From Vallitalea longa (GTDB lineage: Bacteria; Bacillota; Clostridia; Lachnospirales; Vallitaleaceae): 64,000 nucleotides of DNA. The translations under genes were made by a program, and so were the position numbers. Every line of letters starts with the position of its first letter. The stretch's first letter is position 1. Of this stretch, positions 45,944 to 54,505 are shown piece by piece. Below the pieces are notes generated by a model. The model worked only from the letters and a program-made list of their open reading frames with translations, made no database searches and had not been told where the DNA came from. The stretch lies in assembly GCF_027923465.1 (NCBI RefSeq), contig NZ_BRLB01000001.1:806001-870000 (forward strand), in the 5' to 3' direction.

Positions 45944-46762
45944 TCAATTAGCCTCTTTATTATTCCAATTTTTATTTCTGTATTGATTTGGAGTTATACC
46001 AACGTGTTTTTTGAAAGTTTTAGAAAAATAAGGTGTATCTGAATAACCTACCATCTCAGTTATTTCATATACTTTATAATTAGTAGAGGTCAATAGATTT
46101 TTGGCTTCTTGTATTCTAACCTCATTTAATAATTCTACGAAACTATTGCCCACTTCTTTTTTTAATATTTTACATAAATACCAAGAGCTTATGTACAAAT
46201 GATCTGCTACTGTTTGTAAGTCCAGTTTGTTTTCGTAGTTATCCTTTATGTATTTTATTGCTTGTCCCGTTAGAAAAGTTACCTTGTCAGCTTCATTATC
46301 TGTATTGTTATTATCATTGTCATTGAGGGCATTGAACTTGTTTAATTTTTTTCTTAGATTTTCTATATCTTTTACTTTTGTTCTCTCATCATCTATTACG
46401 TTAATAGCTTCTAGAATTGCATTTTTTATATCTTCAAGATTGGTGGGTTTCAACAAGAATCTTGTAACCCCTAGAGTTATCGCTTCTCTAGCATATTCAA
46501 ATTCCCTATATCCTGTAAGTATAATGAATTTTGTATATCTGCTTTTTTCTTTCAATTTCTTTATCATCTGAAGTCCTGATAATCTGGGCATCTGAATATC
46601 AGATATAATTATATCCGGCTTCAGTTTCTGTGCAAGTTCTAAACCTTCTAGACCATCTTCTGCAACACCTGCTACTTCACATTCAATTTCTTCCCAAGGG
46701 ACAAGTTTTTTTAATCCTTCAATTATTATTGTTTCGTCATCAATCAGTAATATTTTATACAT
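45944..46762 (-). CDS. AraC-type response regulator (YesN-like)
   Basis: 272 residues with AAAAGGAGG before the ATG. An N-terminal receiver domain has the acidic pocket LIDDE, phospho-acceptor Asp55 (IIISDIQMP), Thr in FIILTGYREF and Lys in FLLKPTN. The C-terminal 100 residues are a two-unit AraC DNA-binding domain (LQTVADHLYISSWYLCKIL and VYEITEMVGYSDTPYFSKTF). It is shorter than many YesN proteins, lacking a long linker. It lies 15 bp after the sensor kinase and presumably activates the importer operon downstream. Confidence 0.93.
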   Translation of the reverse strand: MYKILLIDDETIIIEGLKKLVPWEEIECEVAGVAEDGLEGLELAQKLKPDIIISDIQMPRLSGLQMIKKLKEKSRYTKFIILTGYREFEYAREAITLGVTRFLLKPTNLEDIKNAILEAINVIDDERTKVKDIENLRKKLNKFNALNDNDNNNTDNEADKVTFLTGQAIKYIKDNYENKLDLQTVADHLYISSWYLCKILKKEVGNSFVELLNEVRIQEAKNLLTSTNYKVYEITEMVGYSDTPYFSKTFKKHVGITPNQYRNKNWNNKEAN

Positions 46763-46777
46763 AAGAACTCCTCCTTT

Positions 46778-48547
46778 TTAGCTTTTTGGAATTGAAAGTG
46801 TAACTTTTGTACCTTCAGAGTATTTACTTTCTATGGAAATTTTTGCTTCTTTTCCATATATAAGTAATAATCTTTTGTAAACATTTTTAAGTCCAATACT
46901 CTTAGATGTACTTTTATCTTCTGGTATATATTTGTTATTAGCAATTTCATCATTAATTGATTTTAATTTCGGTGTTTCTATACCAGCCCCACTATCTTCT
47001 ACCTGAATTATTAATTTTCCATTTTCCTTATAAATATGTATTGTTATCCTTCCTCTTCCTACAGGTTCAATACCATGTTTTATAGCATTTTCTATTATTG
47101 GTTGAATAATCAGTTTTGGTAGATTTTCTTTTAATGTTTCTTCTTCTATAATCTTAGTGTATGCTATTTTATTGCCAAATCTTTTTTGTATAAGTAGAAG
47201 ATAGCTATCCATATACTGTATTTCTTCCTCTACAGTAGAGTATTTTTTCCCGTTTCTATTCATGTTGGCATCCATAAGTTTTGATAATGCTTGTACCATT
47301 TCTGCTATATCCTGTTCTCCAGACAATTGTGCTGTCCAATTAATGGTTTCTAATGTATTGTATAGAAAATGAGGATTAATCTGAGATTGAAGTGCTGATA
47401 TTTCCGCATTTTTTCGAGCTATTTCTTCTTCATAAACATATTCAACAAGATATTTAATTCTTTTAGCCATACTGTTGAATGAGTTATACAAATATCCTAT
47501 TTCATTTTTTCTAATGATATCAATGCTTGCACTAAGTTCTCCTTTTTCAATATCCTTCATTTTAGTTACCAATAAATTAAATGGGGATATAATCTCACTG
47601 TATATCATATTGGCTATAATAATATATATAGGCATGCTAACAATACATAGGATTATAATTAAGTCAAATACTTTTCTAGTATCTGAAATTAACATATCCG
47701 TTGTTATTACACTGATAATTTTCAAATTAATATCTTCAATCGTTTCTACTATCACATAATAATCATTGCCATCTATTGTATGAGTATAAGTACCTTTTTC
47801 TTCTAAATATATTTTATTATCCTCTATAAGGTCATTATTGTAATTGGCTCCTGCATATACGATTCTATCACCTTCATAAGTATATAGATAAGTAGATTCA
47901 GCTGGTTCTCTATATGTATATCTCAATATTTCTTGTAAATAATTATTGTCTATCCTAAATGACATGATACCTATTTTTTCAAATGTATTGATATCATAGA
48001 TTGAGCGTACCAAGTATATATTCTGATAATCATCTTTTTTATCAAAGTAATAAACCACTTGATTTTTATCTTTAGTTACTTCTTTAAATTTTTCTTTTGG
48101 GATATTTCCTACTATACCTCTTTCTTTAGCAGCATAATAGACGCTATCATCATTAAGGAACTGCATAGTAACCAAATCAAATTCTTGTTTGGCGAAAATA
48201 GTGGATTTCAGATATTTATCCATATCTTTTTGGAAATTATAACTTAGGATAGTATTGTTCGCTTCTTCTCCTTTTGGTTTTGAATTGAAGAGATCATAAG
48301 CATCAATGTTATATAAAACTTCTTGAAAAATCTGTTCCATGAAATCAAGATCATTTGTCATCCTATTCTTGGCATTCATGACATCATTTTCAACATAACT
48401 TACAAATCTATCCTTTATTATTTTTTCATTATTATACATACCAAATATAATAACTAATATTATTGGATATATAAGCATAATTAGACCAAGTACTATTATT
48501 TTTTTCTTAATAGCTATATTATGAAAACTTTCAATAATGTTCTTCAC
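46778..48547 (-). CDS. Sensor histidine kinase (YesM-like)
   Basis: 589 residues from a GTG at 48547, which has AGGAGA seven bases upstream; the ATG at 48577 opens the same frame but has no ribosome site. Two membrane segments (near residues 13-35 and about 285-310) bracket an extracytoplasmic dCache-like sensor of about 240 residues, then HAMP (VTKMKDIEKGELSASIDI), a His_kinase domain with phospho-acceptor His in SQINPHFLYNTLETINW and an ATPase domain (PLIIQPIIENAIKHG-like N box, VEDSGAGIE). It senses an extracellular sugar or its binding protein and phosphorylates the adjacent regulator. Confidence 0.9.
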   Translation of the reverse strand: MKNIIESFHNIAIKKKIIVLGLIMLIYPIILVIIFGMYNNEKIIKDRFVSYVENDVMNAKNRMTNDLDFMEQIFQEVLYNIDAYDLFNSKPKGEEANNTILSYNFQKDMDKYLKSTIFAKQEFDLVTMQFLNDDSVYYAAKERGIVGNIPKEKFKEVTKDKNQVVYYFDKKDDYQNIYLVRSIYDINTFEKIGIMSFRIDNNYLQEILRYTYREPAESTYLYTYEGDRIVYAGANYNNDLIEDNKIYLEEKGTYTHTIDGNDYYVIVETIEDINLKIISVITTDMLISDTRKVFDLIIILCIVSMPIYIIIANMIYSEIISPFNLLVTKMKDIEKGELSASIDIIRKNEIGYLYNSFNSMAKRIKYLVEYVYEEEIARKNAEISALQSQINPHFLYNTLETINWTAQLSGEQDIAEMVQALSKLMDANMNRNGKKYSTVEEEIQYMDSYLLLIQKRFGNKIAYTKIIEEETLKENLPKLIIQPIIENAIKHGIEPVGRGRITIHIYKENGKLIIQVEDSGAGIETPKLKSINDEIANNKYIPEDKSTSKSIGLKNVYKRLLLIYGKEAKISIESKYSEGTKVTLSIPKS

Positions 48548-48678
48548 AAATATTCTCCTACCCCTATATTCAAACATAATATTATAATTTTTTATCTTTT
48601 AACTTACTTTATTATAATAACAACCATTATAAAAAATCAAGTAAATAACATATAAACTTATTAAACACACAAACATTA

Positions 48679-48713
48679 AGCTCTATTCTTAAGTTTATCC
48701 TAAGTATAGAGCT
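48679..48713 (-). terminator. Hairpin after the PadR gene
   Basis: AGCTCTATTCTTA (48679-48691) and TAAGTATAGAGCT (48701-48713) pair over 13 bp with one mismatch. It follows the padR stop; the T tract on the minus strand is interrupted, so termination may be partial. Confidence 0.55.
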
Positions 48714-48721
48714 CAATATTT

Positions 48722-49291
48722 TTAACCATTTTTATTGTTTTGTAATTCTTCTATTAGTTGAATTGAGTGTTCAGCCCATTCTAAATACATCTTGTAAAGT
48801 CTTAAACCATAATCAATCGTTAACTTCCAATAAAATGTTTCGCTTTCATCTATATCCGCAAAATGTTCATAATCCTTTATGTTATCCGCATCATGCTCTA
48901 ATCTTTTCATTTTCTCGGTAGTAAGTTCTATTACTCTTTCAAACGTTTTTTGAAGATTTTCAGTGGGTACTTTTGAAGAAAAGAATATTTTCATCATTAG
49001 TGGTAGTTTCTGAGCGAAATGCTTTTCTTCATTAAAATTCAATAACCACTTTTCTAATTCTTTACTTCCATCTTCTGTAATTGAGTATAGTTTTTTATTT
49101 GGTTTATCATCTTGGTATAATAATCTAACACTAAGTAATCCTTTTTTTTCTAAAGTATTTAATTCTCTATATACTTGACTCTGCTGGGCTGAAAAAAAAT
49201 ATTTTAGACTGCTATCAAAAAATTTTGATATATCATATCCAGATAGCTCCTTATAACTTGCCAATCCTAATATAGCTGTTTTTAATGACAT
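48722..49291 (-). CDS. PadR-family transcriptional regulator
   Basis: 189 residues with TAGGAGA before the ATG. The N-terminal winged helix (ILGLASYKELSGYDISKFF, QVYRELNTLEKKGLLSV, KKLYSITEDGSKELEKWL) and the C-terminal helical dimerisation region are the PadR layout of the longer (Vir_act_alpha_C) subgroup. It lies 116 bp downstream of the redox operon on the same strand. The large inverted repeat over that operon's promoter is a candidate target (inference). PadR proteins typically repress until an aromatic or hydrophobic compound binds. Confidence 0.9.
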   Translation of the reverse strand: MSLKTAILGLASYKELSGYDISKFFDSSLKYFFSAQQSQVYRELNTLEKKGLLSVRLLYQDDKPNKKLYSITEDGSKELEKWLLNFNEEKHFAQKLPLMMKIFFSSKVPTENLQKTFERVIELTTEKMKRLEHDADNIKDYEHFADIDESETFYWKLTIDYGLRLYKMYLEWAEHSIQLIEELQNNKNG

Positions 49292-49407
49292 TATACAATC
49301 TCCTAAAGAATTATTTTTCTTTTTATTATATCATTGGAGCTATGTAAAATCCACCGCACTACTACTATTTAATTATAATTCATCCTAATATTAGAATATT
49401 CGTTTAA

Positions 49408-49650
49408 TTATTTAGTTCTTAAGCTATCTAGTGTATCTTTAAATTTCTTTTTATAAGCAGTTGGAGCTAAATCTTCTTCAGCCTCAAATAAAATATCTTC
49501 TGTGACAACTAGAATCTCTCTCTTATCTAACCATTTTCCAATCATATTCTTTAAACCTATCTGAGCTATAAATGGTACTTCGGATACCATATATTCATAC
49601 ATCTTTCTTGAGTTTCCTTCCCATTTATACTTATCTGCATTAAAGGCCAT
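49408..49650 (-). CDS. Small PCP-reductase-domain-like protein
   Basis: 80 residues with AAAGGGGA before the ATG. The pattern W-x(3)-S-R-K-M ... VPFIAQIGLKNMIGKW ... VVTEDILFEAEEDL fits the short helical PCP_red domain known from the C-terminus of protochlorophyllide reductase B and from stand-alone small proteins in non-photosynthetic bacteria. No cysteine is present. It is 31 bp downstream of a geranylgeranyl-reductase-like flavoprotein, in one transcript with it. Function unknown; a small accessory subunit of the redox proteins is a guess. Confidence 0.5.
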   Translation of the reverse strand: MAFNADKYKWEGNSRKMYEYMVSEVPFIAQIGLKNMIGKWLDKREILVVTEDILFEAEEDLAPTAYKKKFKDTLDSLRTK

Positions 49651-49681
49651 AACTTATTATTCCCCTTTCATTTTTTAATTT

Positions 49682-50845
49682 TTAATCTTCTCTTACTAAT
49701 CCATCAAAAAAAGCTTTTTTAAATTCAACACTTGTGTTCATGTTATCAATAAATTCATTCATGACTTCTGGACTTTCCAACATACCCTCTGCAAGCTTAG
49801 TTGTTTTATACATATCTCCATATTTTTTATCCCAGTCAACACTATAACGTTTAAGGACATCACAAGAGAAATCATTTTTGTTCAGTGCTTCTTGTGCTAC
49901 CTCGGCAGCTAGTTTAGCACTATCACTTGCAGCTCCTACACCTTCATCAAGAAATGGTACAACTACACTACCTGCATCTCCAATTAACATAACTCCGTTA
50001 TCATAGTTTTTCATTCTTTGAATTCCTGTTGGAACTCTCCATCCCTTCCAAGGGGCAACCTGCTTACATGGATTATCTTTTGATGGTATGAATCGTTTTC
50101 CATATGGACTTGTTCTTGCCCATTCCCAGAATTTTTCTTCAAATGTGAAACCTTGGTAATCTGCCATATTACATCCCAAACCAACATTACATATATTACC
50201 CTTTTTATCAGCGGGACAAATCCATAAATAACCTACAATCCCTACAGGTCCATAATGAAATTCTAGGTATCCATCTTTCAAGAGAGGAACGTTCTCAAAA
50301 TATGTCCTTAATGCTATGGATAGATTATCAGGCTCGTCTGGAAATTGACCAATTTTCTGAGCGACAATTGAATGAGAGCCATCAGCACCTATAACAATTT
50401 TTGATCTAAGTTCTATTTTTTCCCCGTTATATTTAGCTTTTACACCTCTTACATATCCATCTTCTTTTATAACATTATAGACCCAACAGTTCTCTATTAC
50501 TTCTGCTCCAAGCCTCTCTGCATTTTTTCTCATAATATTATCAAAATACCATCTAGGAGTGATGTAACCATCTGGTACATCAATATAACATTTATTACTG
50601 TCAGGAGAAATAAATATAAGTCCATCTTTCAATAATCCATATTTAGCAAGCTCTTCTTCTGCCCCTAACTCTTTGATATGTTTCAATGAAGTACGACTCT
50701 GGCAATCAGCACAAGGTTTATCTCTAGGAAAAGTCTCTTTATCAATAAGAAGGACATCCACACCTGCTTTTGCAAGATATGAAGCACAAACTGAACCTCC
50801 TGGTCCTGCTCCTACAACTATTACATCATGTTCAATAACTTTCAT
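49682..50845 (-). CDS. FAD-dependent oxidoreductase, geranylgeranyl reductase family
   Basis: 387 residues. The FAD-binding Rossmann motif VVGAGPGGSVCASYLAKAG opens the protein, IVIGADGSHSIVAQKIG is the second dinucleotide motif, and MLIGDAGSVVVPFLDEGVG the third, which together mark the GGR/FixC-like branch of p-hydroxybenzoate hydroxylase-fold flavoproteins. Members reduce isoprenoid double bonds or take electrons from ferredoxin-like partners. PCADCQSRTS near residue 42 and PCKQVAPWKGWRVP are family segments. Its ATG overlaps the stop of the upstream iron-sulfur flavoprotein (TAATG), implying translational coupling. The substrate is unknown. Confidence 0.83.
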   Translation of the reverse strand: MKVIEHDVIVVGAGPGGSVCASYLAKAGVDVLLIDKETFPRDKPCADCQSRTSLKHIKELGAEEELAKYGLLKDGLIFISPDSNKCYIDVPDGYITPRWYFDNIMRKNAERLGAEVIENCWVYNVIKEDGYVRGVKAKYNGEKIELRSKIVIGADGSHSIVAQKIGQFPDEPDNLSIALRTYFENVPLLKDGYLEFHYGPVGIVGYLWICPADKKGNICNVGLGCNMADYQGFTFEEKFWEWARTSPYGKRFIPSKDNPCKQVAPWKGWRVPTGIQRMKNYDNGVMLIGDAGSVVVPFLDEGVGAASDSAKLAAEVAQEALNKNDFSCDVLKRYSVDWDKKYGDMYKTTKLAEGMLESPEVMNEFIDNMNTSVEFKKAFFDGLVRED

Positions 50846-52629
50846 TATTTTATGTCTCCTTCCATGTTAACACTTCTAAAAGATATAGCATTTTCAGGAC
50901 AAACAGTTTCACAAGCTCCGCATCCTATGCACTTATCTTTATCAACTTTTTCAAATCCACACTTCATACATCTTCGTGCTTCCATAACTGCTTGAGCTTT
51001 TGTATATCCTAATTCTACAGGTAAAAAGCTCTTTCTTTTATCCATATCTGTTTTAGGCATATTAATTGGAGATAGCTTTTCTAATCTAATAGGGAATATC
51101 TTTTCTTCATTACATGCCAAATCAATTTTATGTTCTTTCGTTCTATCGACCTGTTTTTTATTATTTATGTAATCGTCAATTTTCATTGCAGCCACTCTTC
51201 CCGATTCCATTGCAGTTATAACTGAACCTCGTGAGTTTATTATATCTCCAGCTGCAAATACTTTTTCTTTTGCAGTCATTAAATTATCTTTATCAACTAT
51301 TAATCCACCTCTATGATCTAATTCCAAGCCTGCTTTTCTGGCTAATAATTTGATATCTGGCCTCTGACCGACTGCAAATATAACTGTATCTGCTTCTATA
51401 GAAAATTCTGAGTCATCTACTATGATTGGTTTAAGTCTTCCATTCTCATCTTTTTCTATTGAGGAAACCTTTTTGAATCTTACACCTTTCACTGTTATGA
51501 AATTTGATTCAATTTCTACTGGTGATACTGATGTTATAAATTCAACTCCCTCTTCTACAGCTTCCAATACTTCGTCTTTTGGAGCAAGTAATTCTCCTTC
51601 TGCCTCCAAGCATGCACAAATTGCTTTTTCAGCTCCTAACCTTACAGCTGTTCTAGCTGTATCAAGCGCGACTGAACCTGAACCAATAATTACTACTTTA
51701 TTCATTTCTGCTGCTTTTACAGGATTTTTCCAATTGTTTACCGGTTCTTTACTATTAACTCTTTGCATAAATGTAACGGCATTATATACTTTATCTGATA
51801 AAGACCCTTTAATAGGTAAATCTATTCCTTTTGAAGCACCAGTCGCTAATAAAACAGCTGCATAACCATTAGTTATTAAATCATTTATTGTAGGTTTAGA
51901 ACCCACTGGTGAATTGTATTGGATTTCTATACCAGCTTCTTCAAGAATTTTAACATCATTAAGGAACATATTTTTATCTAATCTGAAATCAGGTATTCCC
52001 ATCCTAACCATTCCGCCTGGCTGAGGATTCTTTTCAAATATTTTAACTTTATAACCTTTTTTAGCTAAATAAAATGCAGCTGTTATTCCTGCTGGTCCCG
52101 CACCAACAATTGCAATACGCTTATCAATATTCTGTTTGAATACTGGTCTCGCTTTTACCGAGACATTTTCAACTGCTGCCCTTTTTAACCCCCTGATGTT
52201 TATCGATGTATCGATTAATGTACCCCTTTTACACTCATCCATACAAGGATGTGAACAAATCATAGCACATAGTGATGGAAGAGGATTTAATTCTGATATT
52301 AAGTCATAGGCATCCTGCCATCTTTCTTCCGCAACAAGGTTAACAAATCCTTCAGGTGTTGTGCCTAATGGACATCCAAGACTACATGCATGACTGACAG
52401 CATATTCATTTTGTTCCTCTTTCAGCATAACATCTCCTTGTGCACAATCAGGGCAAAATCTACATATAGCTCTTTGCATCTCAGTTATGGCTTCTACAGG
52501 ACATAATCTTCTACACTTACCGCAATTGATACATAAATCAGTATCAATATGTGCTACACAAGTTCTCTGTATTGTGTATTCCCCTGTGTTTCCCAGTCTG
52601 ATATTAACTGCATTTGTTACATCATCCAT
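50845..52629 (-). CDS. GltD-like FAD oxidoreductase with N- and C-terminal ferredoxin domains
   Basis: 594 residues with AAGGAGG before the ATG. In order: a 4Fe-4S motif (CINCGKCRRLCP), a cysteine-rich GltD/DPYD-type domain (CSLGCPLGTTPEGF, CAMICSHPCMDECKRG), an FAD Rossmann fold (IAIVGAGPAGITAAFYLA), an NAD(P)H fold (VVIIGSGSVALDTARTA), the closing FAD motif VFAAGDIINSRGSV and a C-terminal ferredoxin segment (CIGCGACETVCP). It can pass electrons between NAD(P)H and iron-sulfur partners. Translational overlap with the next flavoprotein suggests they form an electron chain. It differs from true GltD by the added ferredoxin ends and lacks a gltA neighbour. Confidence 0.87.
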   Translation of the reverse strand: MDDVTNAVNIRLGNTGEYTIQRTCVAHIDTDLCINCGKCRRLCPVEAITEMQRAICRFCPDCAQGDVMLKEEQNEYAVSHACSLGCPLGTTPEGFVNLVAEERWQDAYDLISELNPLPSLCAMICSHPCMDECKRGTLIDTSINIRGLKRAAVENVSVKARPVFKQNIDKRIAIVGAGPAGITAAFYLAKKGYKVKIFEKNPQPGGMVRMGIPDFRLDKNMFLNDVKILEEAGIEIQYNSPVGSKPTINDLITNGYAAVLLATGASKGIDLPIKGSLSDKVYNAVTFMQRVNSKEPVNNWKNPVKAAEMNKVVIIGSGSVALDTARTAVRLGAEKAICACLEAEGELLAPKDEVLEAVEEGVEFITSVSPVEIESNFITVKGVRFKKVSSIEKDENGRLKPIIVDDSEFSIEADTVIFAVGQRPDIKLLARKAGLELDHRGGLIVDKDNLMTAKEKVFAAGDIINSRGSVITAMESGRVAAMKIDDYINNKKQVDRTKEHKIDLACNEEKIFPIRLEKLSPINMPKTDMDKRKSFLPVELGYTKAQAVMEARRCMKCGFEKVDKDKCIGCGACETVCPENAISFRSVNMEGDIK

Positions 52630-52657
52630 TTTATAAATACCTCCTTAATTTGTTTTA

Positions 52658-52714
52658 TACTATACAATTATAGTATTATACTTGTATAGTACACCTTATT
52701 TCGTATTTATTCAA
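52658..52714 (-). promoter_or_regulatory. Promoter of the redox operon overlapped by a large inverted repeat
   Basis: On the minus strand TTGAAT (52714-52709), a 17-base spacer and TACTAT (52691-52686) form a sigma-A-like promoter. TACTATACAA (52658-52667) and TTGTATAGTA (52682-52691) are perfect 10-bp inverted arms with a 14-base centre; one arm covers the -10 box. A dimeric repressor binding here would shut the promoter. PadR from the same cluster is the first candidate. Confidence 0.62.
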
Positions 52715-52738
52715 CATATTTTCCCCAAAGAATTTTTC

Positions 52739-52773
52739 AAAAAAAACTGATAAGATAATAACTATCCTATCAG
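52739..52773 (-). terminator. Intrinsic terminator of the rbs/deoC operon
   Basis: CTGATAGGATA and TATCTTATCAG (52773-52747 on the minus strand) form an 11-bp stem with one wobble or mismatch and a five-base loop, followed by TTTTTTTT. It lies 28 bases past the deoC stop. Confidence 0.85.
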
Positions 52774-52800
52774 CCTCATGAATTACTCTATTACATTATT

Positions 52801-53448
52801 TTACTTATTGTTTACAAATGCTACTCCTGAACTTGTCCCTATTCTGTCAGCTCCTGCTTCAATCATAGCTACAGCCTTATCATAATCTCTTATCCCGCCT
52901 GAAGCCTTAACTTTTGCTTTGTTGCCAACAGTTCTTTTCATTAATCTTACATCTTCTATTGTCGCTCCACCTGTACTGAATCCAGTTGAAGTTTTTACAA
53001 AATCCGCTCCTGCTGCTACAGATAATTCACAAGCTTTTACTTTTTCATCATCTGTCAAAAGACATGTTTCAATAATAACCTTTACATGAGCTTTACCTTT
53101 AGCAGTATCAACTACAGCTTTTATATCTTCTTCTACCTCATTATATTTTTTGCTTTTCAAGTAACCTACGTTGATTACCATATCCACTTCTTCTGCACCA
53201 TTTTGTATAGCATTTGATGCCTCATATGCTTTTACTTCTTTTGGTGTCGCCCCTAAAGGGAAACCTATAACAGCACAAGTCATTATATCTGTTCCTTTTA
53301 ATAAACTAGAAACATATTTTACATAGGATGGATTAACGCATACGGAAGCAAAATTGTATTTTTTAGCTTCATCGCATATTTTTTTCACATCATCTTCACT
53401 AGCATTTGGTTTTAATATTGTATGATCGATATATTTTGATAAATTCAT
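52801..53448 (-). CDS. deoC: Deoxyribose-phosphate aldolase
   Basis: 215 residues with AAAAGGAG before the ATG. The class I aldolase Schiff-base Lys is in [17 protein letters not shown], the second catalytic Lys in [13 protein letters not shown], and [10 protein letters not shown] opens the barrel. It splits 2-deoxyribose-5-phosphate to glyceraldehyde-3-phosphate and acetaldehyde. It is the last gene of the rbs operon, 61 bp after rbsB, suggesting that the operon also handles deoxyribose, which the linked kinase could phosphorylate (inference). Confidence 0.95.
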   Translation of the reverse strand: MNLSKYIDHTILKPNASEDDVKKICDEAKKYNFASVCVNPSYVKYVSSLLKGTDIMTCAVIGFPLGATPKEVKAYEASNAIQNGAEEVDMVINVGYLKSKKYNEVEEDIKAVVDTAKGKAHVKVIIETCLLTDDEKVKACELSVAAGADFVKTSTGFSTGGATIEDVRLMKRTVGNKAKVKASGGIRDYDKAVAMIEAGADRIGTSSGVAFVNNK

Positions 53449-53509
53449 TATAATCTCCTTTTAGCACTTGATATAATCTAAGACATAAGTACTTTTAATC
53501 TATTTATTG

Positions 53510-54481
53510 TTATTCTTCTTTAGTTACTATAGTATCAACATTTTCTTTAGTTACCAATGTTGAATCTAATATAATATTTTCATCAATTTCTTCTCCATTA
53601 AGATAATCTAATCCCATTAAAACAGCATTTTTTCCTAAGAAGAAAGGTGGTTCAGCAATTGTTGCTTCTATCTTATCTGCTCTGATAGCTTCTAATGAAG
53701 GATCAATAGCATCACAACCAATTAATACTATTTCATCTAATCTTCCAGATGCTTCAATAGCTTCTAGAGCACCTAAAGCCATTTCATCATTAGCTGCGTA
53801 GACTCCATCAATCTCAGCATTAGCTTGTAATATATTTTCCATGACTTTCATAGCCTCAGCTCTATCAAAATTAGCACTTTGAGTAGCAACAACTTCAAAT
53901 CCTTCTGTCTTATCAACTATTTCATTAAATCCTTTACTTCTGTCTTGAGCAACGTTAGTACCCATTATACCCATAATTTCTACTATTTTACCTTTTCCTT
54001 TAAGTACATCAACTAAGAATTCTCCTGCAATATTTCCTGAATGTACCGCATCAAATCCCATATGTGCAATAACTTCTCCGCCTTTTGCAGCTCTATCAAT
54101 TGTAATAACAGGTACTTCTTTTTCATTAGCTGTTTCAATTGCAGCTACTATTGCATCACTATCACATGGATCAATAATAAGTAAGTCCAAATCTTTTTGT
54201 AATAGATTCTCTACATCAGTTTGTTGTTTACTTGGCTGATTCTGAGCATCTGTAACAAATAATTCAACATCGTTATCTTTCGCACCTTTTTTAGCACCAT
54301 TTGAAACATCAACAAAGAATGGATTGTTCAATGTATTCATGGATAAACCAATCTTAATTTGTTTAGTTTCAGTATCTTTTGAACTATCCTTCTCCTTACT
54401 AGTATCATTTGGTTTTTGTCCACATCCTACCATTGATAAAATAAGAGTTAAAGCTAAAATACCTACTAAAAATTTTTTCAT
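53510..54481 (-). CDS. rbsB: D-ribose ABC transporter substrate-binding protein
   Basis: 323 residues with AAGGAGG before the ATG. Lipoprotein signal with lipobox LSMVGCGQK (Cys at about 20), then a periplasmic-binding-protein type 1 fold: IGLSMNTLNNPFFVDVSNGAK (start of the fold), LLIIDPCDSDAI, VITIDRAAKGGEV, GVYAANDEMALGA and LIGCDAIDPSLEAI. These residues match RbsB closely, including the sugar-contacting Asn/Phe/Asp/Arg positions. It works with RbsA and RbsC encoded just upstream. Confidence 0.93.
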   Translation of the reverse strand: MKKFLVGILALTLILSMVGCGQKPNDTSKEKDSSKDTETKQIKIGLSMNTLNNPFFVDVSNGAKKGAKDNDVELFVTDAQNQPSKQQTDVENLLQKDLDLLIIDPCDSDAIVAAIETANEKEVPVITIDRAAKGGEVIAHMGFDAVHSGNIAGEFLVDVLKGKGKIVEIMGIMGTNVAQDRSKGFNEIVDKTEGFEVVATQSANFDRAEAMKVMENILQANAEIDGVYAANDEMALGALEAIEASGRLDEIVLIGCDAIDPSLEAIRADKIEATIAEPPFFLGKNAVLMGLDYLNGEEIDENIILDSTLVTKENVDTIVTKEE

Positions 54482-54505
54482 TTTAATGTCCTCCTTAAAG
54501 TTTTA

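Noticed and set aside
51422-51865. 147-codon plus-strand frame inside the GltD-like gene
   Set aside because: Antisense shadow of conserved flavoprotein motifs; no promoter or ribosome site.
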